Shown in pieces: positions 18,631-27,104 of a stretch of 52,598 nucleotides of DNA. Position numbers and translations under genes: made by a program. Below the pieces are notes generated by a model. That model saw only the letters and a program-made list of their open reading frames with translations. It searched no databases and was not told where the DNA came from. Position 1 is the stretch's first letter. Each line of letters begins with the position of its first letter. The DNA is from CAXSDR01 sp964236445 (GTDB lineage Bacteria; Actinomycetota; Actinomycetes; Motilibacterales; Motilibacteraceae), in contig CAXSDR010000010.1 in the NCBI GenBank assembly GCA_964236445.1, positions 1 to 52,598 on the forward strand. Direction: 5' to 3'.

Positions 18631-19674
18631 GTGAGCAACACCGCGCTCGAAACCGCCCCGCAGCAAGAACCCGCGCCTGACCTCTCCGCGCCCGAGACGG
18701 CGCTGCGCGAGGTCATCGTGATCGGGTCCGGCCCCGCGGGCTACACCGCGGCCACCTATCTCGCGCGCGCCGATCTGCGACCGCTCGTCATCGCGGGGTC
18801 CGTCACGTCGGGCGGCGCGTTGATGAACACCACCGATGTCGAGAACTTCCCGGGCTTCCCCGACGGCATCATGGGCCCCGACCTCATGGAGGCGCTGCAG
18901 AAGCAGGCGGAGCGCTTCGGCGCCGAGTTGCTGTTCGACGACGCGGTGGAGGTCGACCTCACCGGCCCCGTCAAGGTCGTACGCGACGGCGCCGGCACCG
19001 TCCACCGCGCGCGGGCCGTCGTGCTCGCGACGGGCTCGGGCTACCGCGAGCTCGGAGTCGACGGCGAGAAGCGGCTCTCCGGGCGCGGTGTCTCCTGGTG
19101 CGCAACCTGCGACGGCTTCTTCTTCAAGGGCCAGGACATCGCCGTGATCGGCGGGGGCGACTCGGCGCTCGAGGAGGCAACCTTCCTCACCCGCTTCGCC
19201 AACAGCGTGGCCCTGGTGGTGCGCCGCGACACGCTGCGCGCCAGCAAGATCATGCAGGAGCGGGCCCGGGCCATGGAGAAGATTCGTTTCACGTGGAACA
19301 GCGAGGTCGCCGAGGTCCTGGGCGAGGACAAGCTCACGGGCCTGCGCCTGCGCGACACCGCCACGGGCGACCTCAGCGACGTGGCCGTCACCGGGCTTTT
19401 CGTCGCGATCGGGCACGATCCCCGCAGCGAGCTGCTCAAGGGCCAGGTCCACCTCGACGAGAACGGCTACGTGCTCGTCGAGGGACGCAGCACGCACACC
19501 AACCTGCCCGGCGTCTTCGCGTGCGGTGACCTGGTCGACCACACCTATCGCCAGGCCGTGACCGCGGCCGGCAGCGGCTGCTCGGCTGCGCTCGACGCCG
19601 AGCGTTACCTCGTCAACCTCGATGACGCCGTGCTGACGGGCGACCCGATGCAGGCCATGGCCCCGATGCCGTGA
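18631..19674 (+). CDS. trxB: Thioredoxin-disulfide reductase
   Basis: NADPH-dependent flavoenzyme that reduces thioredoxin. The 347-residue protein shows the FAD dinucleotide motif IGSGPAGYTAATYLARA near residue 27, the redox-active CATC in SWCATCDGFFF, the NADPH motif IGGGDSALEEATFL, and the C-terminal FAD segment GVFACGDLVDHTYRQAVTAAGSGCSAALDAE. The GTG at 18631 is preferred to ATGs at 18586 and 18613, because 18586 falls at the expected transcription start of the SigR-type promoter and GAGAGAGG precedes 18631. trxA follows 55 bases downstream. A parS-like sequence is embedded at 19285-19300. Confidence 0.95.
   Translation: MSNTALETAPQQEPAPDLSAPETALREVIVIGSGPAGYTAATYLARADLRPLVIAGSVTSGGALMNTTDVENFPGFPDGIMGPDLMEALQKQAERFGAELLFDDAVEVDLTGPVKVVRDGAGTVHRARAVVLATGSGYRELGVDGEKRLSGRGVSWCATCDGFFFKGQDIAVIGGGDSALEEATFLTRFANSVALVVRRDTLRASKIMQERARAMEKIRFTWNSEVAEVLGEDKLTGLRLRDTATGDLSDVAVTGLFVAIGHDPRSELLKGQVHLDENGYVLVEGRSTHTNLPGVFACGDLVDHTYRQAVTAAGSGCSAALDAERYLVNLDDAVLTGDPMQAMAPMP
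19285..19300. other. parS-like ParB-binding site inside trxB
   Basis: CGTTTCACGTGGAACA matches 15 of 16 bases of the parS form found near the rsmG start (TGTTTCACGTGGAACA), including the full GTTTCACGTGGAAC core. It is about 10 kb from dnaA, within the range where actinobacterial parS sites cluster. It lies in the codons for RFTWNS, so chance conservation of protein sequence cannot be excluded. Confidence 0.55.
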
Positions 19675-19729
19675 CCGGCGTGCACCACCCGACCCCGCAG
19701 AGACCCACCCGCAACAGGAGGCACCTCTC

Positions 19730-20053
19730 ATGGCAACCACCAAGGCCGTCACCGACGCCGACTTCGCCACCGCAGTGCTGGGAAGCGACAAGCCCGTGCT
19801 TGTGGACTTCTGGGCCGAGTGGTGCGGCCCCTGCCGCCAGGTCGGCCCGATCCTCGACGAGATCGGCGCCGAGAACGAGGCGAAGCTCACGATCCTGAAG
19901 CTCAACGTCGACGAGAACCCCGCCACGGCTGCGAACTACGGCGTGACCTCGATCCCGACGCTCAACGTCTACTCCGGCGGCGAACTCGTCAAGACGATCG
20001 TCGGAGCCAAGCCCAAGGCCGCGCTGTTGCGCGAGCTACAGGCCTTTCTCTAG
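19730..20053 (+). CDS. trxA: Thioredoxin
   Basis: A 107-residue thioredoxin, the electron carrier reduced by TrxB. The active site W31-C32-G33-P34-C35 is in VDFWAEWCGPCRQVGPILDEI, with the conserved cis-proline region TSIPTLNVYSGGE and the glycine pair near the end. An AGGAGG ribosome site lies ahead of the ATG. It is cotranscribed with trxB and closes the unit, as a strong hairpin follows 22 bases after the stop. Confidence 0.96.
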   Translation: MATTKAVTDADFATAVLGSDKPVLVDFWAEWCGPCRQVGPILDEIGAENEAKLTILKLNVDENPATAANYGVTSIPTLNVYSGGELVKTIVGAKPKAALLRELQAFL

Positions 20054-20074
20054 GCACGCTCGCTGCGGCATCCC

Positions 20075-20105
20075 GGGCCGGTCCACCTCGCTGGTGGGTC
20101 GGCCC
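20075..20105 (+). terminator. 13-bp hairpin after trxA
   Basis: Arms 20075-20087 and 20093-20105 pair over 13 positions (two G-U wobbles at the RNA level) around a 5-base loop. It is a GC-rich hairpin without a U run, placed directly after the trxBA unit, as expected of an actinobacterial terminator. Confidence 0.6.
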
Positions 20106-20295
20106 GACGTCGCTTCTCGCTCACGCCGCGCCGCGCGTGTTCCCCCCGTTCGATGACGGTGACCGCGCAAATGCGCCGTTACGATGACCACGCCGGTTCC
20201 CCGGCCCGCGGCGCGAGTGTGCTGTTCTTAGCCAGGTCCACTCGCCTGAGCTCGACCCCGTCCCCCGCCCGTTCCGCCAACACAGGAGCCTGCGC

Positions 20296-21453
20296 ATGAG
20301 CTCGACGCTACGCATGGGCGCCTCCGGTGCGGCCGTCGGCGAGGTGCGCCAGCTGCTCGGCCAGCTGGGTCTGCTGCCCGACCACGACCTCGACGGCGCG
20401 CTCGCCGCGCTGCGCGACCCCGACTCCGCGGTCTACGACGACGCCGTCGACCGGGCCGTACGCGCGTTCCAACAGCAGCGAGGCCTCACAGTTGACGGCA
20501 TCGTGGGCGCGGCGACCTACCGCGCGCTCGACGAGGCGCGCTGGCAGCTCGGCAACCGCATCCTGACGCGCTCGATCAGCCACCCGGTGGTCGGCGACGA
20601 CGTGGCGGCGCTGCAACGGCGGCTGCTCGAGATGGGCTTCGACTGCGGCAGGGTCGACGGGGTCTTCGGACCCGATACCGAGCGCGGCCTGCGCGAGTTC
20701 CAGCGCAACGTCGGCCTGGTCGTGGACGGCACGTGCGGACCCGAGACGCTGGCGGCGCTCGAGCGGCTCAGCCGCACGGTCGTCGGTGGCCGACCGTCCG
20801 CCCTGCGCGACGACGAGCGTCTCGCCCGGCGGGGGCCGGCCCTGCGCGGCAAGGTGGTCGTCATCGATCCGGGTCACGGGGGCGACGACCGGGGAATCGT
20901 CGCGCACGGACTGGAAGAAGCGGCGATCGTCGAAGACCTCGCCGCCCGCATCGAAGGTCGGCTCGTCGCGACCGGCGTCGACACCTACCTCTCGCGCGGG
21001 CCGGCCATGGAGATCGACGAGAGCGGGCGCGCCGACTGGGCCAACAGCCTGCATGCCGACCTCGTCGTGTCGCTGCACATCGACGCCCACGCCAACCCCG
21101 AGGCCCACGGCGTCGCGACCTACTACTACGGCAGCGACAGCCACGGGCACGTCTCGGCGATCGGCGAGCGCTTCGCCGACCTCGTGCAGCGCGAGATCGT
21201 GTCGCGCACCGGGCTGCGCAACTGCCGCACCCACGCCAAGACCTGGGACCTGCTGCGCAACACCCGCATGGCGGCGGTCAGGGTCGAAGCGGGTTATCTC
21301 ACCAACTCCGGTGACGCTGCTCGCCTCGGCGACCCGGCGTTCCGCGACGCGCTGGCAGATGCGGTCGTGATCGCCGTGCAGCGTCTCTATCTCGCTCCCG
21401 CCAACGACCCCGTCACGGGCACACTGCATCTCTCGCAGCTGGTGGCGCTCTAG
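20296..21453 (+). CDS. cwlM: CwlM-like N-acetylmuramoyl-L-alanine amidase homologue
   Basis: A 385-residue protein with two peptidoglycan-binding repeats (about 7-75, AVRAFQQQRGLTVDGIVGAATYRAL; and 95-165, LREFQRNVGLVVDGTCGPETLAAL) followed by an Amidase_3 domain (about 185-370). The zinc ligands look intact: DPGHGGDD, the Glu in AIVEDLA, SLHIDAHAN and the Glu of VEAGYLTN. No signal peptide is present, as in mycobacterial CwlM, which acts in the cytoplasm as a regulator of MurA rather than as a wall hydrolase. Location between trxA and parB is typical. ATG preceded by AGGAG. Its TAG shares the palindrome CTAG with the converging GNAT gene. Confidence 0.9.
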   Translation: MSSTLRMGASGAAVGEVRQLLGQLGLLPDHDLDGALAALRDPDSAVYDDAVDRAVRAFQQQRGLTVDGIVGAATYRALDEARWQLGNRILTRSISHPVVGDDVAALQRRLLEMGFDCGRVDGVFGPDTERGLREFQRNVGLVVDGTCGPETLAALERLSRTVVGGRPSALRDDERLARRGPALRGKVVVIDPGHGGDDRGIVAHGLEEAAIVEDLAARIEGRLVATGVDTYLSRGPAMEIDESGRADWANSLHADLVVSLHIDAHANPEAHGVATYYYGSDSHGHVSAIGERFADLVQREIVSRTGLRNCRTHAKTWDLLRNTRMAAVRVEAGYLTNSGDAARLGDPAFRDALADAVVIAVQRLYLAPANDPVTGTLHLSQLVAL

Positions 21454-22076
21454 ATCGGACGCAGCGCGGGCTCGGTGATCGAACCCAGCAACCGCTCGAG
21501 CGCGCCCTCGACGTCCTCACGCCACGACACGGCATTTCTGAGCTCCAGGCGCAGCCGTGGATAGCGGTGGTGCGGCCGCACCGTCTTGAAGCCCACCCGC
21601 AGCAGGAAGTCGGCCGGCACGACGCAGTGCGGGCCGTCGTGTCGGGCGTCCCCGAACGCCTCGATGGCGCGCACGCCTCGCCGGGTGAGGTCCTTCGCAG
21701 CGGTCTGCACCAGCACGCGACCCAGCCCGCCGCCGGCGAATTCGGGATAGACACGCACCGCCATGAGCAGCACCGAGTCGTCGGCGACCGGCGACGTCGG
21801 AAAGGCGCCGGAGCGGGCGACGAGGCCGGGTGGCGCGTAGGAGATATAGCCTGCGGGCGTGTTGTCGACGTAGAGCATCATGCCGCAGGAGCCCCACTCG
21901 AGCAGCGTTGCGGAAACCCATGACTCCTTCGCCGCGAGCGCGTGCTCCGCAGCGTCGCGCGCAAGCTGCGTGCGCGCGGCCGCCAGAGGGTCGAGCTCCC
22001 AGAAGGCGCAGTGCCGACAGTCGTCCGGCAGCGCCACGAGCTCGTCCAGGGTGATGGGCCGGAGGCGACGAGACAT
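21450..22076 (-). CDS. GNAT-family acetyltransferase
   Basis: A 208-residue protein found next to parB in many actinobacteria. The N-terminus carries CRHCAFWELDP, a CxxC pair characteristic of this subgroup. The GNAT core follows with GYISYAPPGLV, LLMAVRVYPEFAGGGLGRVLVQTAAKDLTRRGVRAIEAFG (acetyl-CoA loop) and PADFLLRVGFKTVRPHHRYPRLRLELR at the end. Substrate unknown. It converges on cwlM with stop codons overlapping at CTAG (21450-21453). Confidence 0.88.
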   Translation of the reverse strand: MSRRLRPITLDELVALPDDCRHCAFWELDPLAAARTQLARDAAEHALAAKESWVSATLLEWGSCGMMLYVDNTPAGYISYAPPGLVARSGAFPTSPVADDSVLLMAVRVYPEFAGGGLGRVLVQTAAKDLTRRGVRAIEAFGDARHDGPHCVVPADFLLRVGFKTVRPHHRYPRLRLELRNAVSWREDVEGALERLLGSITEPALRPI

Positions 22077-22082
22077 CGCGCG

Positions 22083-22250
22083 TCAGACCCGCGAGCGGGC
22101 CGCAAGCACAGGACGGACGCGGGCGTCTGCGACGCTCGGACCGCTGACGCCGCGATGCGGGCGGAACAGCTCGATGGCGAAGGCGACCACGGCGCCCAGC
22201 GCGAACGCCGCCACCACGCGGGACACAGCGCCCGTCGTCGCCAGCGTCAT
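22083..22250 (-). CDS. Small membrane peptide of 55 residues
   Basis: Starts at an ATG (22250) with GAGGAAG a few bases upstream and ends 6 bases before the GNAT start, so it is probably the first gene of that unit. One membrane helix covers about residues 9-27 (SRVVAAFALGAVVAFAIELF), then a basic soluble tail. Too short to place in a family. The ribosome site and helix are the reasons to believe it. Confidence 0.6.
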   Translation of the reverse strand: MTLATTGAVSRVVAAFALGAVVAFAIELFRPHRGVSGPSVADARVRPVLAARSRV

Positions 22251-22331
22251 GGGAGACTTCCTCTCGGAACACGGTTCGACGCGATCGTAGTGCGCAACCC
22301 TTCCAACCGACAGGAAAATTCCGGAGGCCCC

Positions 22332-23600
22332 GTGGAGCAGTCCGAGACCGGGCGGCGACCCGTCGGCCGTCACGACGGCTATGTCGATCGCTACGCCGCG
22401 CGTACGCGTGGCATGACCGCTTCGGAGATCCGTGCGCTGTTCGCCGTGGCGTCGCGTCCAGAGGTCGTCTCGCTCGCCGGCGGCATGCCCTACGTCCGAG
22501 CGCTGCCCCTCGACGCCGTCGGTGCCGTCGTGGGCGAGCTGATCGCCACCCGTGGTGAGATCGCGCTGCAGTACGGCTCAGGGCAGGGCGACCCGGCGTT
22601 GCGCGAGCAGATCACCGAGGTCATGCGGCTCGTGGGCATCTCGGCGTCACCCGACGACGTCGTGGTCACCACTGGCTCCCAGCAGGCGCTCGACCTCGTC
22701 ACGCGCATCTTCATCGACCCAGGTGACGTGATCCTGGCCGAAGGCCCCAGCTATGTCGGTGCGCTCGGCGCCTTCCGCTCCTACGAGGCACAGGTCGTGC
22801 ACGTCGCGATGGACGAGCACGGCCTCATTCCGGCTGCCCTGGTCGAGGCGCTCGAGCGCTGTCGGGCAGCAGGTCGACGGGTCAAGTTCCTCTACACGAT
22901 TCCGAACTTCCACAACCCTGCAGGCGTCAGCCTGTCGCTGCAGCGGCGCAGCGAGGTGCTCGCGGTGTGCAAGGCGGCCGACCTTCTGCTCGTCGAGGAC
23001 GACCCCTACGGTCTGCTGGGCTTCGAGGGTGCGCCACCGGCGCGTGCGCTGCGTGCCGACGACGCCGAGGGAGTCATCTATCTCGGCTCGTTCTCCAAGA
23101 CCTTCTCCCCCGGCCTAAGGGTCGGTTGGGCGCTCGCGCCCCACGCGGTGCGCGAGCGGCTGGTGCTCGCCAGCGAGGCGACGCAGCTGTGCCCCTCGTC
23201 GTTCTCCCAGCTCGCGGTCTCGGCCTATCTCGCGACGCAACCGTGGCGCGAGCAGATCAAGACTTTCCAGGAGCTCTACCGGGAACGCCGCGACGCCATG
23301 CTCGGCGCGCTGACGACTCTGATGCCTGACGGCACCACCTGGACGCGGCCCGAAGGCGGGTTCTACGTCTGGGTGACGCTGCCGCACGGGCTCGATGCCG
23401 GCGCGATGCTGCCGCGGGCTGTCGGTGCGCGCGTGGCCTACGTGCCCGGCACGGCGTTCTACGCCGACGACACGGCGGGACGGTCCAGCCTGCGCCTGTC
23501 CTACTGCTTCCCCGAGCCGGACCGGATCCGCGAGGGCGTACGCCGCCTGGCGGCCGTTCTGCAGGACGAGCTCGCGCTGACGGCCACCTTCGAAGGCTGA
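22332..23600 (+). CDS. PLP-dependent class I/II aminotransferase
   Basis: A 422-residue fold-type I aminotransferase like the 2-aminoadipate/aromatic transaminases. Motifs: SLAGGMPYVRALPLDAV near 42, YGSGQGDPALREQI, VVTTGSQQALDLVTRIFIDPGD, IPNFHNPAGVSLS, and the PLP lysine in GSFSKTFSPGLRVGW near 260. Unlike MocR regulators it has no DNA-binding domain. The GTG at 22332 (VEQSETG) has GGAGG 5 bases upstream. It converges on parB, 28 bases away. An aminotransferase at this place beside parB is a conserved actinobacterial arrangement; the amino acid used is not known. Confidence 0.88.
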   Translation: MEQSETGRRPVGRHDGYVDRYAARTRGMTASEIRALFAVASRPEVVSLAGGMPYVRALPLDAVGAVVGELIATRGEIALQYGSGQGDPALREQITEVMRLVGISASPDDVVVTTGSQQALDLVTRIFIDPGDVILAEGPSYVGALGAFRSYEAQVVHVAMDEHGLIPAALVEALERCRAAGRRVKFLYTIPNFHNPAGVSLSLQRRSEVLAVCKAADLLLVEDDPYGLLGFEGAPPARALRADDAEGVIYLGSFSKTFSPGLRVGWALAPHAVRERLVLASEATQLCPSSFSQLAVSAYLATQPWREQIKTFQELYRERRDAMLGALTTLMPDGTTWTRPEGGFYVWVTLPHGLDAGAMLPRAVGARVAYVPGTAFYADDTAGRSSLRLSYCFPEPDRIREGVRRLAAVLQDELALTATFEG

Positions 23601-23628
23601 AGGCGCTCCACCGCCGGTGCGCGTCACC

Positions 23629-24771
23629 TCAGGTGCGGGCGATCCGATCGGGGTCGAGCATCCCGACGATGCGCTCCAGGTCGTCCAGCGAGCCGAACTC
23701 CACGGTGATCTTGCCCTTGCGGCGACCGAGGTCGACGCGCACCCGCGTCTCGAACCGGTCGGAGAGCCGGTCACCGAGCTCGACCAGCCGCGGCGACACC
23801 GGTGCCTTCGCGCGTGCTCGTGCCGGTTCCTGCGCGATCTCCTGGCCGGCCGTCGCGACGATCTCCTCGACGGCGCGCACCGACAGTCCCTCGGCATTGA
23901 TGCGCTGGGCCAGCCGCTCCTGGGCCGCGGGGTCGCTCAGCGACAACAGCGCCCGAGCATGGCCGGCGCTGAGGATGCCGGCGGCCACGCGACGCTGCAC
24001 CAGCGGTGGGAGCTTGAGCAGCCGGACGGTGTTGCTGATCTGCGGCCGCGAGCGGCCGATCCGGCGAGCCAGCTCCTCATGGGTGCAGGCGAAGTCCTGC
24101 AGGAGCTGGTCATAGGCCGCCGCTTCTTCGAGCGGGTTCAGCTGACTGCGGTGCAGGTTCTCCAGCAGCGCATCGCGCAGCAGGTGATCGTCGGCTGTGG
24201 TGCGCACGATGGCCGGGATGCGCTCGAGGCCGGCCTGCTGGGCGGCGCGCCAGCGCCGTTCACCCATGACCAGCTCGAAACGGGGACCGTCGTCCGTGTC
24301 GCCCGCGTCCTCCACCGGGCGCACGACGATGGGCTGCAGCAGACCGACCTCGCGCAGCGATGCCACGAGCTCAGCCATGTCGTCCTCGTCGAAGACGGTG
24401 CGCGGCTGACGAGCGTTGGGCACGATGCGTTCGAGCGGCAGCTCGGCGAAGTAGGCACCCGTGACGTCACGCAGGCCCTCCTCGGCGGTGGCGTCACCGT
24501 CGACCGGGCCGTTCGCCGTCGTCGCCGGGTCGGCCGCCACTCTCGGCGCGACGGTGGGATCGGCGGTGGTGACGGCGAACATGTCGTCGTTCGCGCTGCC
24601 AGCCCGTGGGCGTACGTCATGGCTGTCGCTCACCGGAGCGGTCGGCTCGTCCGTCTGCTCGGTGTCCTGTCCCGAACCGGGGACCACCGCGTCAGGAATC
24701 GACTCCGGCCGAGGCCCAGCGGGGATCAGCGCGCCCAGGCCACGGCCCAGTCCGCGACGGCGGTCACTCAT
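23629..24771 (-). CDS. parB: Chromosome-partitioning protein ParB
   Basis: A 380-residue parS-binding CTPase clamp. After a basic start (MSDRRRGLGRGLGALIP) and a variable acidic linker, the ParB/Srx CTP-binding domain begins near 145 (LPLERIVPNARQPRTVFDEDDMAELVASLREVGLLQPIVVRP, with LVMGERRWRAAQQAG), then the helix-turn-helix near 250 (ARRIGRSRPQISNTVRLLKLP), and a C-terminal dimerisation domain (FETRVRVDLGRRKGKITVEFGSLDDLERIVGML). The ATG overlaps the parA stop (ATGA). Confidence 0.97.
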   Translation of the reverse strand: MSDRRRGLGRGLGALIPAGPRPESIPDAVVPGSGQDTEQTDEPTAPVSDSHDVRPRAGSANDDMFAVTTADPTVAPRVAADPATTANGPVDGDATAEEGLRDVTGAYFAELPLERIVPNARQPRTVFDEDDMAELVASLREVGLLQPIVVRPVEDAGDTDDGPRFELVMGERRWRAAQQAGLERIPAIVRTTADDHLLRDALLENLHRSQLNPLEEAAAYDQLLQDFACTHEELARRIGRSRPQISNTVRLLKLPPLVQRRVAAGILSAGHARALLSLSDPAAQERLAQRINAEGLSVRAVEEIVATAGQEIAQEPARARAKAPVSPRLVELGDRLSDRFETRVRVDLGRRKGKITVEFGSLDDLERIVGMLDPDRIART

Positions 24772-25799
24772 GCGTCCTTCTCCCTCTGCGCTGACTCTGC
24801 ACCCACGGCGTCCACAGCATCTCCCGGTGACGCCGCCCCCCGCAGCGCGACCTCGCGCGCCGCATGCAGATAGGCGAGTGCTCCGCTTGAAGCCGGATCG
24901 TAGGTCAGCACGGTCTGGCCATAGCTCGGCGCCTCGGAGACACGCACACTGCGCGGCACGGCAGTGGCGAGCACCTGCTCGGGGAAGTGCGTCCGCACCT
25001 CGTCGGCGACCTGGGACGCCAGCCGGGTGCGGGCGTCGTACATCGTGAGCAGGATGGTCGAGACGTGCAGTGCGGGGTTGAGGTGCTCACGCACCATCTC
25101 GACGTTTTTGAGCAGCTGACCGAGTCCTTCGAGCGCGTAGTACTCGCACTGGATCGGGATGAGGACTTCCTCGGCGGCGACCAACGCGTTGACGGTCAAC
25201 AGGCCGAGGCTCGGCGGGCAGTCGATGAGCACCATGTCGAGGCGCGGTAGCAGCTCGCGCTGACGCTGGGCGACGTAGCCGTCGAGCGCCTTGTGCAGGC
25301 GCGACTCGCGGGCCACCAACGGCACCAGCTCGATCTCGGCCCCGGCGAGGTCGATCGTCGCCGGAGCGCAGAACAAGCCGTCGATCGCTTCGACCGGCTG
25401 GACGACCTCCGCGAGGGGCCGCCCGTCGACCAGCACGTCGTAGACGCTGGCGACGTCGCTGTGATGGTCGATGCCGAGTGCGGTCGAGGCATTGCCCTGT
25501 GGGTCGAGGTCGATACAGAGGACCACGAGGCCCTGCATCGCCAGAGCGGCGGCGAGGTTGACGGCGGTGGTGGTCTTCCCCACCCCGCCCTTCTGGTTCG
25601 CGATGGTGATGACGCGCGTTTTCGACGGGCGGATCACAGCGGTCGGCACGGGAGGCAGCTGGGGAAGATCGGCCGTCGAAGGCGGCATCGGGTCGGCGTC
25701 GGCTGTTTCACGTGAAACAAGCGCATCCGGCCAGCCCAGCGCGGTAGCAGGAGACGTGAGGTTGTCGGGCCAGCCGAGACCAGGTTCGGGCGCTGTCAT
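24768..25799 (-). CDS. parA: Chromosome-partitioning ATPase ParA
   Basis: A 343-residue ParA-type ATPase. A 60-residue N-terminal extension, common in actinobacteria, precedes the deviant Walker A motif KGGVGKTTTAVNLAAALA (Lys near 70 and 75). Walker B is LCIDLDPQGNAS, and the VLIDCPPSLGLLTVNAL segment follows. With ParB it moves or anchors the origin region. The start overlaps the rsmG stop and the end overlaps the parB start, forming a coupled rsmG-parA-parB unit. A perfect parS lies inside the extension (codons for VSRETA). Confidence 0.97.
   Translation of the reverse strand: MTAPEPGLGWPDNLTSPATALGWPDALVSRETADADPMPPSTADLPQLPPVPTAVIRPSKTRVITIANQKGGVGKTTTAVNLAAALAMQGLVVLCIDLDPQGNASTALGIDHHSDVASVYDVLVDGRPLAEVVQPVEAIDGLFCAPATIDLAGAEIELVPLVARESRLHKALDGYVAQRQRELLPRLDMVLIDCPPSLGLLTVNALVAAEEVLIPIQCEYYALEGLGQLLKNVEMVREHLNPALHVSTILLTMYDARTRLASQVADEVRTHFPEQVLATAVPRSVRVSEAPSYGQTVLTYDPASSGALAYLHAAREVALRGAASPGDAVDAVGAESAQREKDA
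25704..25719. other. parS site, perfect palindrome
   Basis: TGTTTCACGTGAAACA is a perfect 16-bp palindrome identical to the bacterial parS consensus. It sits within the parA coding sequence and is about 4 kb from dnaA, so ParB loads next to its own gene. Confidence 0.95.
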
Positions 25800-26575
25800 G
25801 TTCGCCTCTCTGGAACTCGTCGAGTGGGTCGGCGCGAAGCCGATGAGCCGCCGCGTACGACACGGACGACCGTAGTGGGTTCAGCCAGGATGTCGCTCCC
25901 CCACACCTCAATTTCCCACGATGTGGCGCCGGCAGCCCGAAGCTCGCGCAGTGAGGCGGCGATCTCCTCGGCAGCGGTCCGGCCCTTGATCGCCAGGAGG
26001 AAACCGTGCGGACGCAGCAAGGGGAGCGACCACTGGGTCAGTCGTCCCAGCGGTGCCACCGCGCGCGAGGTCACGACGTCGGCAAGCAGTGAGCCCGCGT
26101 GGTCCTCGGCTCGCCCTCGCACGACCGCGACGTTCACAAGGCCGAGGTCGGTTATCGCACGCTCGAGGAACTGCACCCGCCGCACGAGTGGCTCGAGCAG
26201 CGTCATGGTGACGTCGGGGCGTAGAACCGCGAGCACGATTCCGGGTAGTCCCGCTCCGGAACCCACATCGAGCACAGCGGCGTCGCGAGGGAGGGCGGGC
26301 GCCACCGCGGCACTGTTCAGGACATGGCGCTCCCAGAGGCGAGGGACCTCGCGGGGGCCGATCAGGCCATGGGTGACGCCCGTGTCGGCCAACATCTCGG
26401 CGTAGCGGGTGAGCTTGGGCAGCGCGTCGCCGCAGAGCGCCGCCGCCGAGGCAGGCGCGGACGGCAGGAGAACCGGCGGTCGCTCGGTTGCAGCTGGATC
26501 GCGCGGGTGCTCTGCATTGTTGGCGCCACTCAGCGCGGCTGTTTCACGTGGAACATCGGCGACGTCGTCGGCCAC
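25796..26575 (-). CDS. rsmG: 16S rRNA (guanine527-N7)-methyltransferase RsmG
   Basis: A 259-residue GidB-type methyltransferase that modifies G527 of 16S rRNA. The SAM motif is AAVLDVGSGAGLPGIVLAVLRPDVTMTLLEP, preceded by LTRYAEMLADTGVTHGLIGPREVPRLWERHVLNSA and followed by VVTSRAVAPLGRLTQWSLPLLRPHGFLLAIKG. A parS-type sequence overlaps its first codons. Its stop overlaps the parA start. Loss of this enzyme gives low-level streptomycin resistance in other bacteria (family knowledge). Confidence 0.95.
   Translation of the reverse strand: MADDVADVPRETAALSGANNAEHPRDPAATERPPVLLPSAPASAAALCGDALPKLTRYAEMLADTGVTHGLIGPREVPRLWERHVLNSAAVAPALPRDAAVLDVGSGAGLPGIVLAVLRPDVTMTLLEPLVRRVQFLERAITDLGLVNVAVVRGRAEDHAGSLLADVVTSRAVAPLGRLTQWSLPLLRPHGFLLAIKGRTAAEEIAASLRELRAAGATSWEIEVWGSDILAEPTTVVRVVRGGSSASRRPTRRVPERRT
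26540..26555. other. parS site with one asymmetric base
   Basis: TGTTTCACGTGGAACA differs from the perfect palindrome by one base, a variant accepted as parS in other actinobacteria. It lies at codons 7-12 of rsmG. Like the parA site, it encodes V-P/S-R-E-T-A. Confidence 0.85.
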
Positions 26576-26581
26576 CGGCGG

Positions 26582-27064
26582 TCAGGCGGGGGGCTGTACG
26601 ACGATGTGGCGCGAGGGCTCGACGCCCTCGGACACGCTGGTGAGCCCCGCCGCCGCGACGGCGTCATGGACCACCTTGCGCTCAAACGGCGTCATCGCCG
26701 CCAGGTGTACCGCGGTCGCGGTGTTCCTGGCCTGCTGGGCGGCCTCGGCACCGAGCTCGGTGAGCTCCGCACGCCGCGCAGCCCGGAACCCACCGATGTC
26801 GAGCATCAGTCGGCTCCGCTCTCCGGTCTTGGTGAGGACCGCGAGCCGGGTGAGCTCCTGCAGCGCGTCGAGGGTCTTGCCTGTCGCACCGATCAGGTTG
26901 TCGAGTCCAGTGCCGACAACTGCGACCACGGCCCGGTCGCCTTCGATGTCCATGTCGATGTCACCATCGAGGTCGGCGATGTCGAGCAGACCCTCGAGAT
27001 AGTCCGCGGCGATGTCACCCTCCTCTTCGAGACGGCTGACGTCGCTTTCGCTCGTGCTGGTCAC
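26582..27064 (-). CDS. khpB: RNA-binding protein Jag/KhpB (KH and R3H domains)
   Basis: A 160-residue protein. An acidic start is followed by a KH-like domain (about 35-95, DIDMDIEGDRAVVAVVGTGLDNLIGATGKTLDALQELTRLAVL) and an R3H domain (about 115-160, MTPFERKVVHDAVAAAGLTSVSEGVEPSRHIVVQP). The GTG at 27064 has GAGGAAGAG upstream; upstream in-frame starts would run into yidC. It follows yidC by 40 bases and precedes rsmG by 6, as in most actinobacteria. The orthologues bind RNA and affect cell division and elongation. Confidence 0.9.
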   Translation of the reverse strand: MTSTSESDVSRLEEEGDIAADYLEGLLDIADLDGDIDMDIEGDRAVVAVVGTGLDNLIGATGKTLDALQELTRLAVLTKTGERSRLMLDIGGFRAARRAELTELGAEAAQQARNTATAVHLAAMTPFERKVVHDAVAAAGLTSVSEGVEPSRHIVVQPPA

Positions 27065-27104
27065 GTGCGCTCTCTTCCTCGTACGAACTGGGGGACGGGA
27101 CTGG

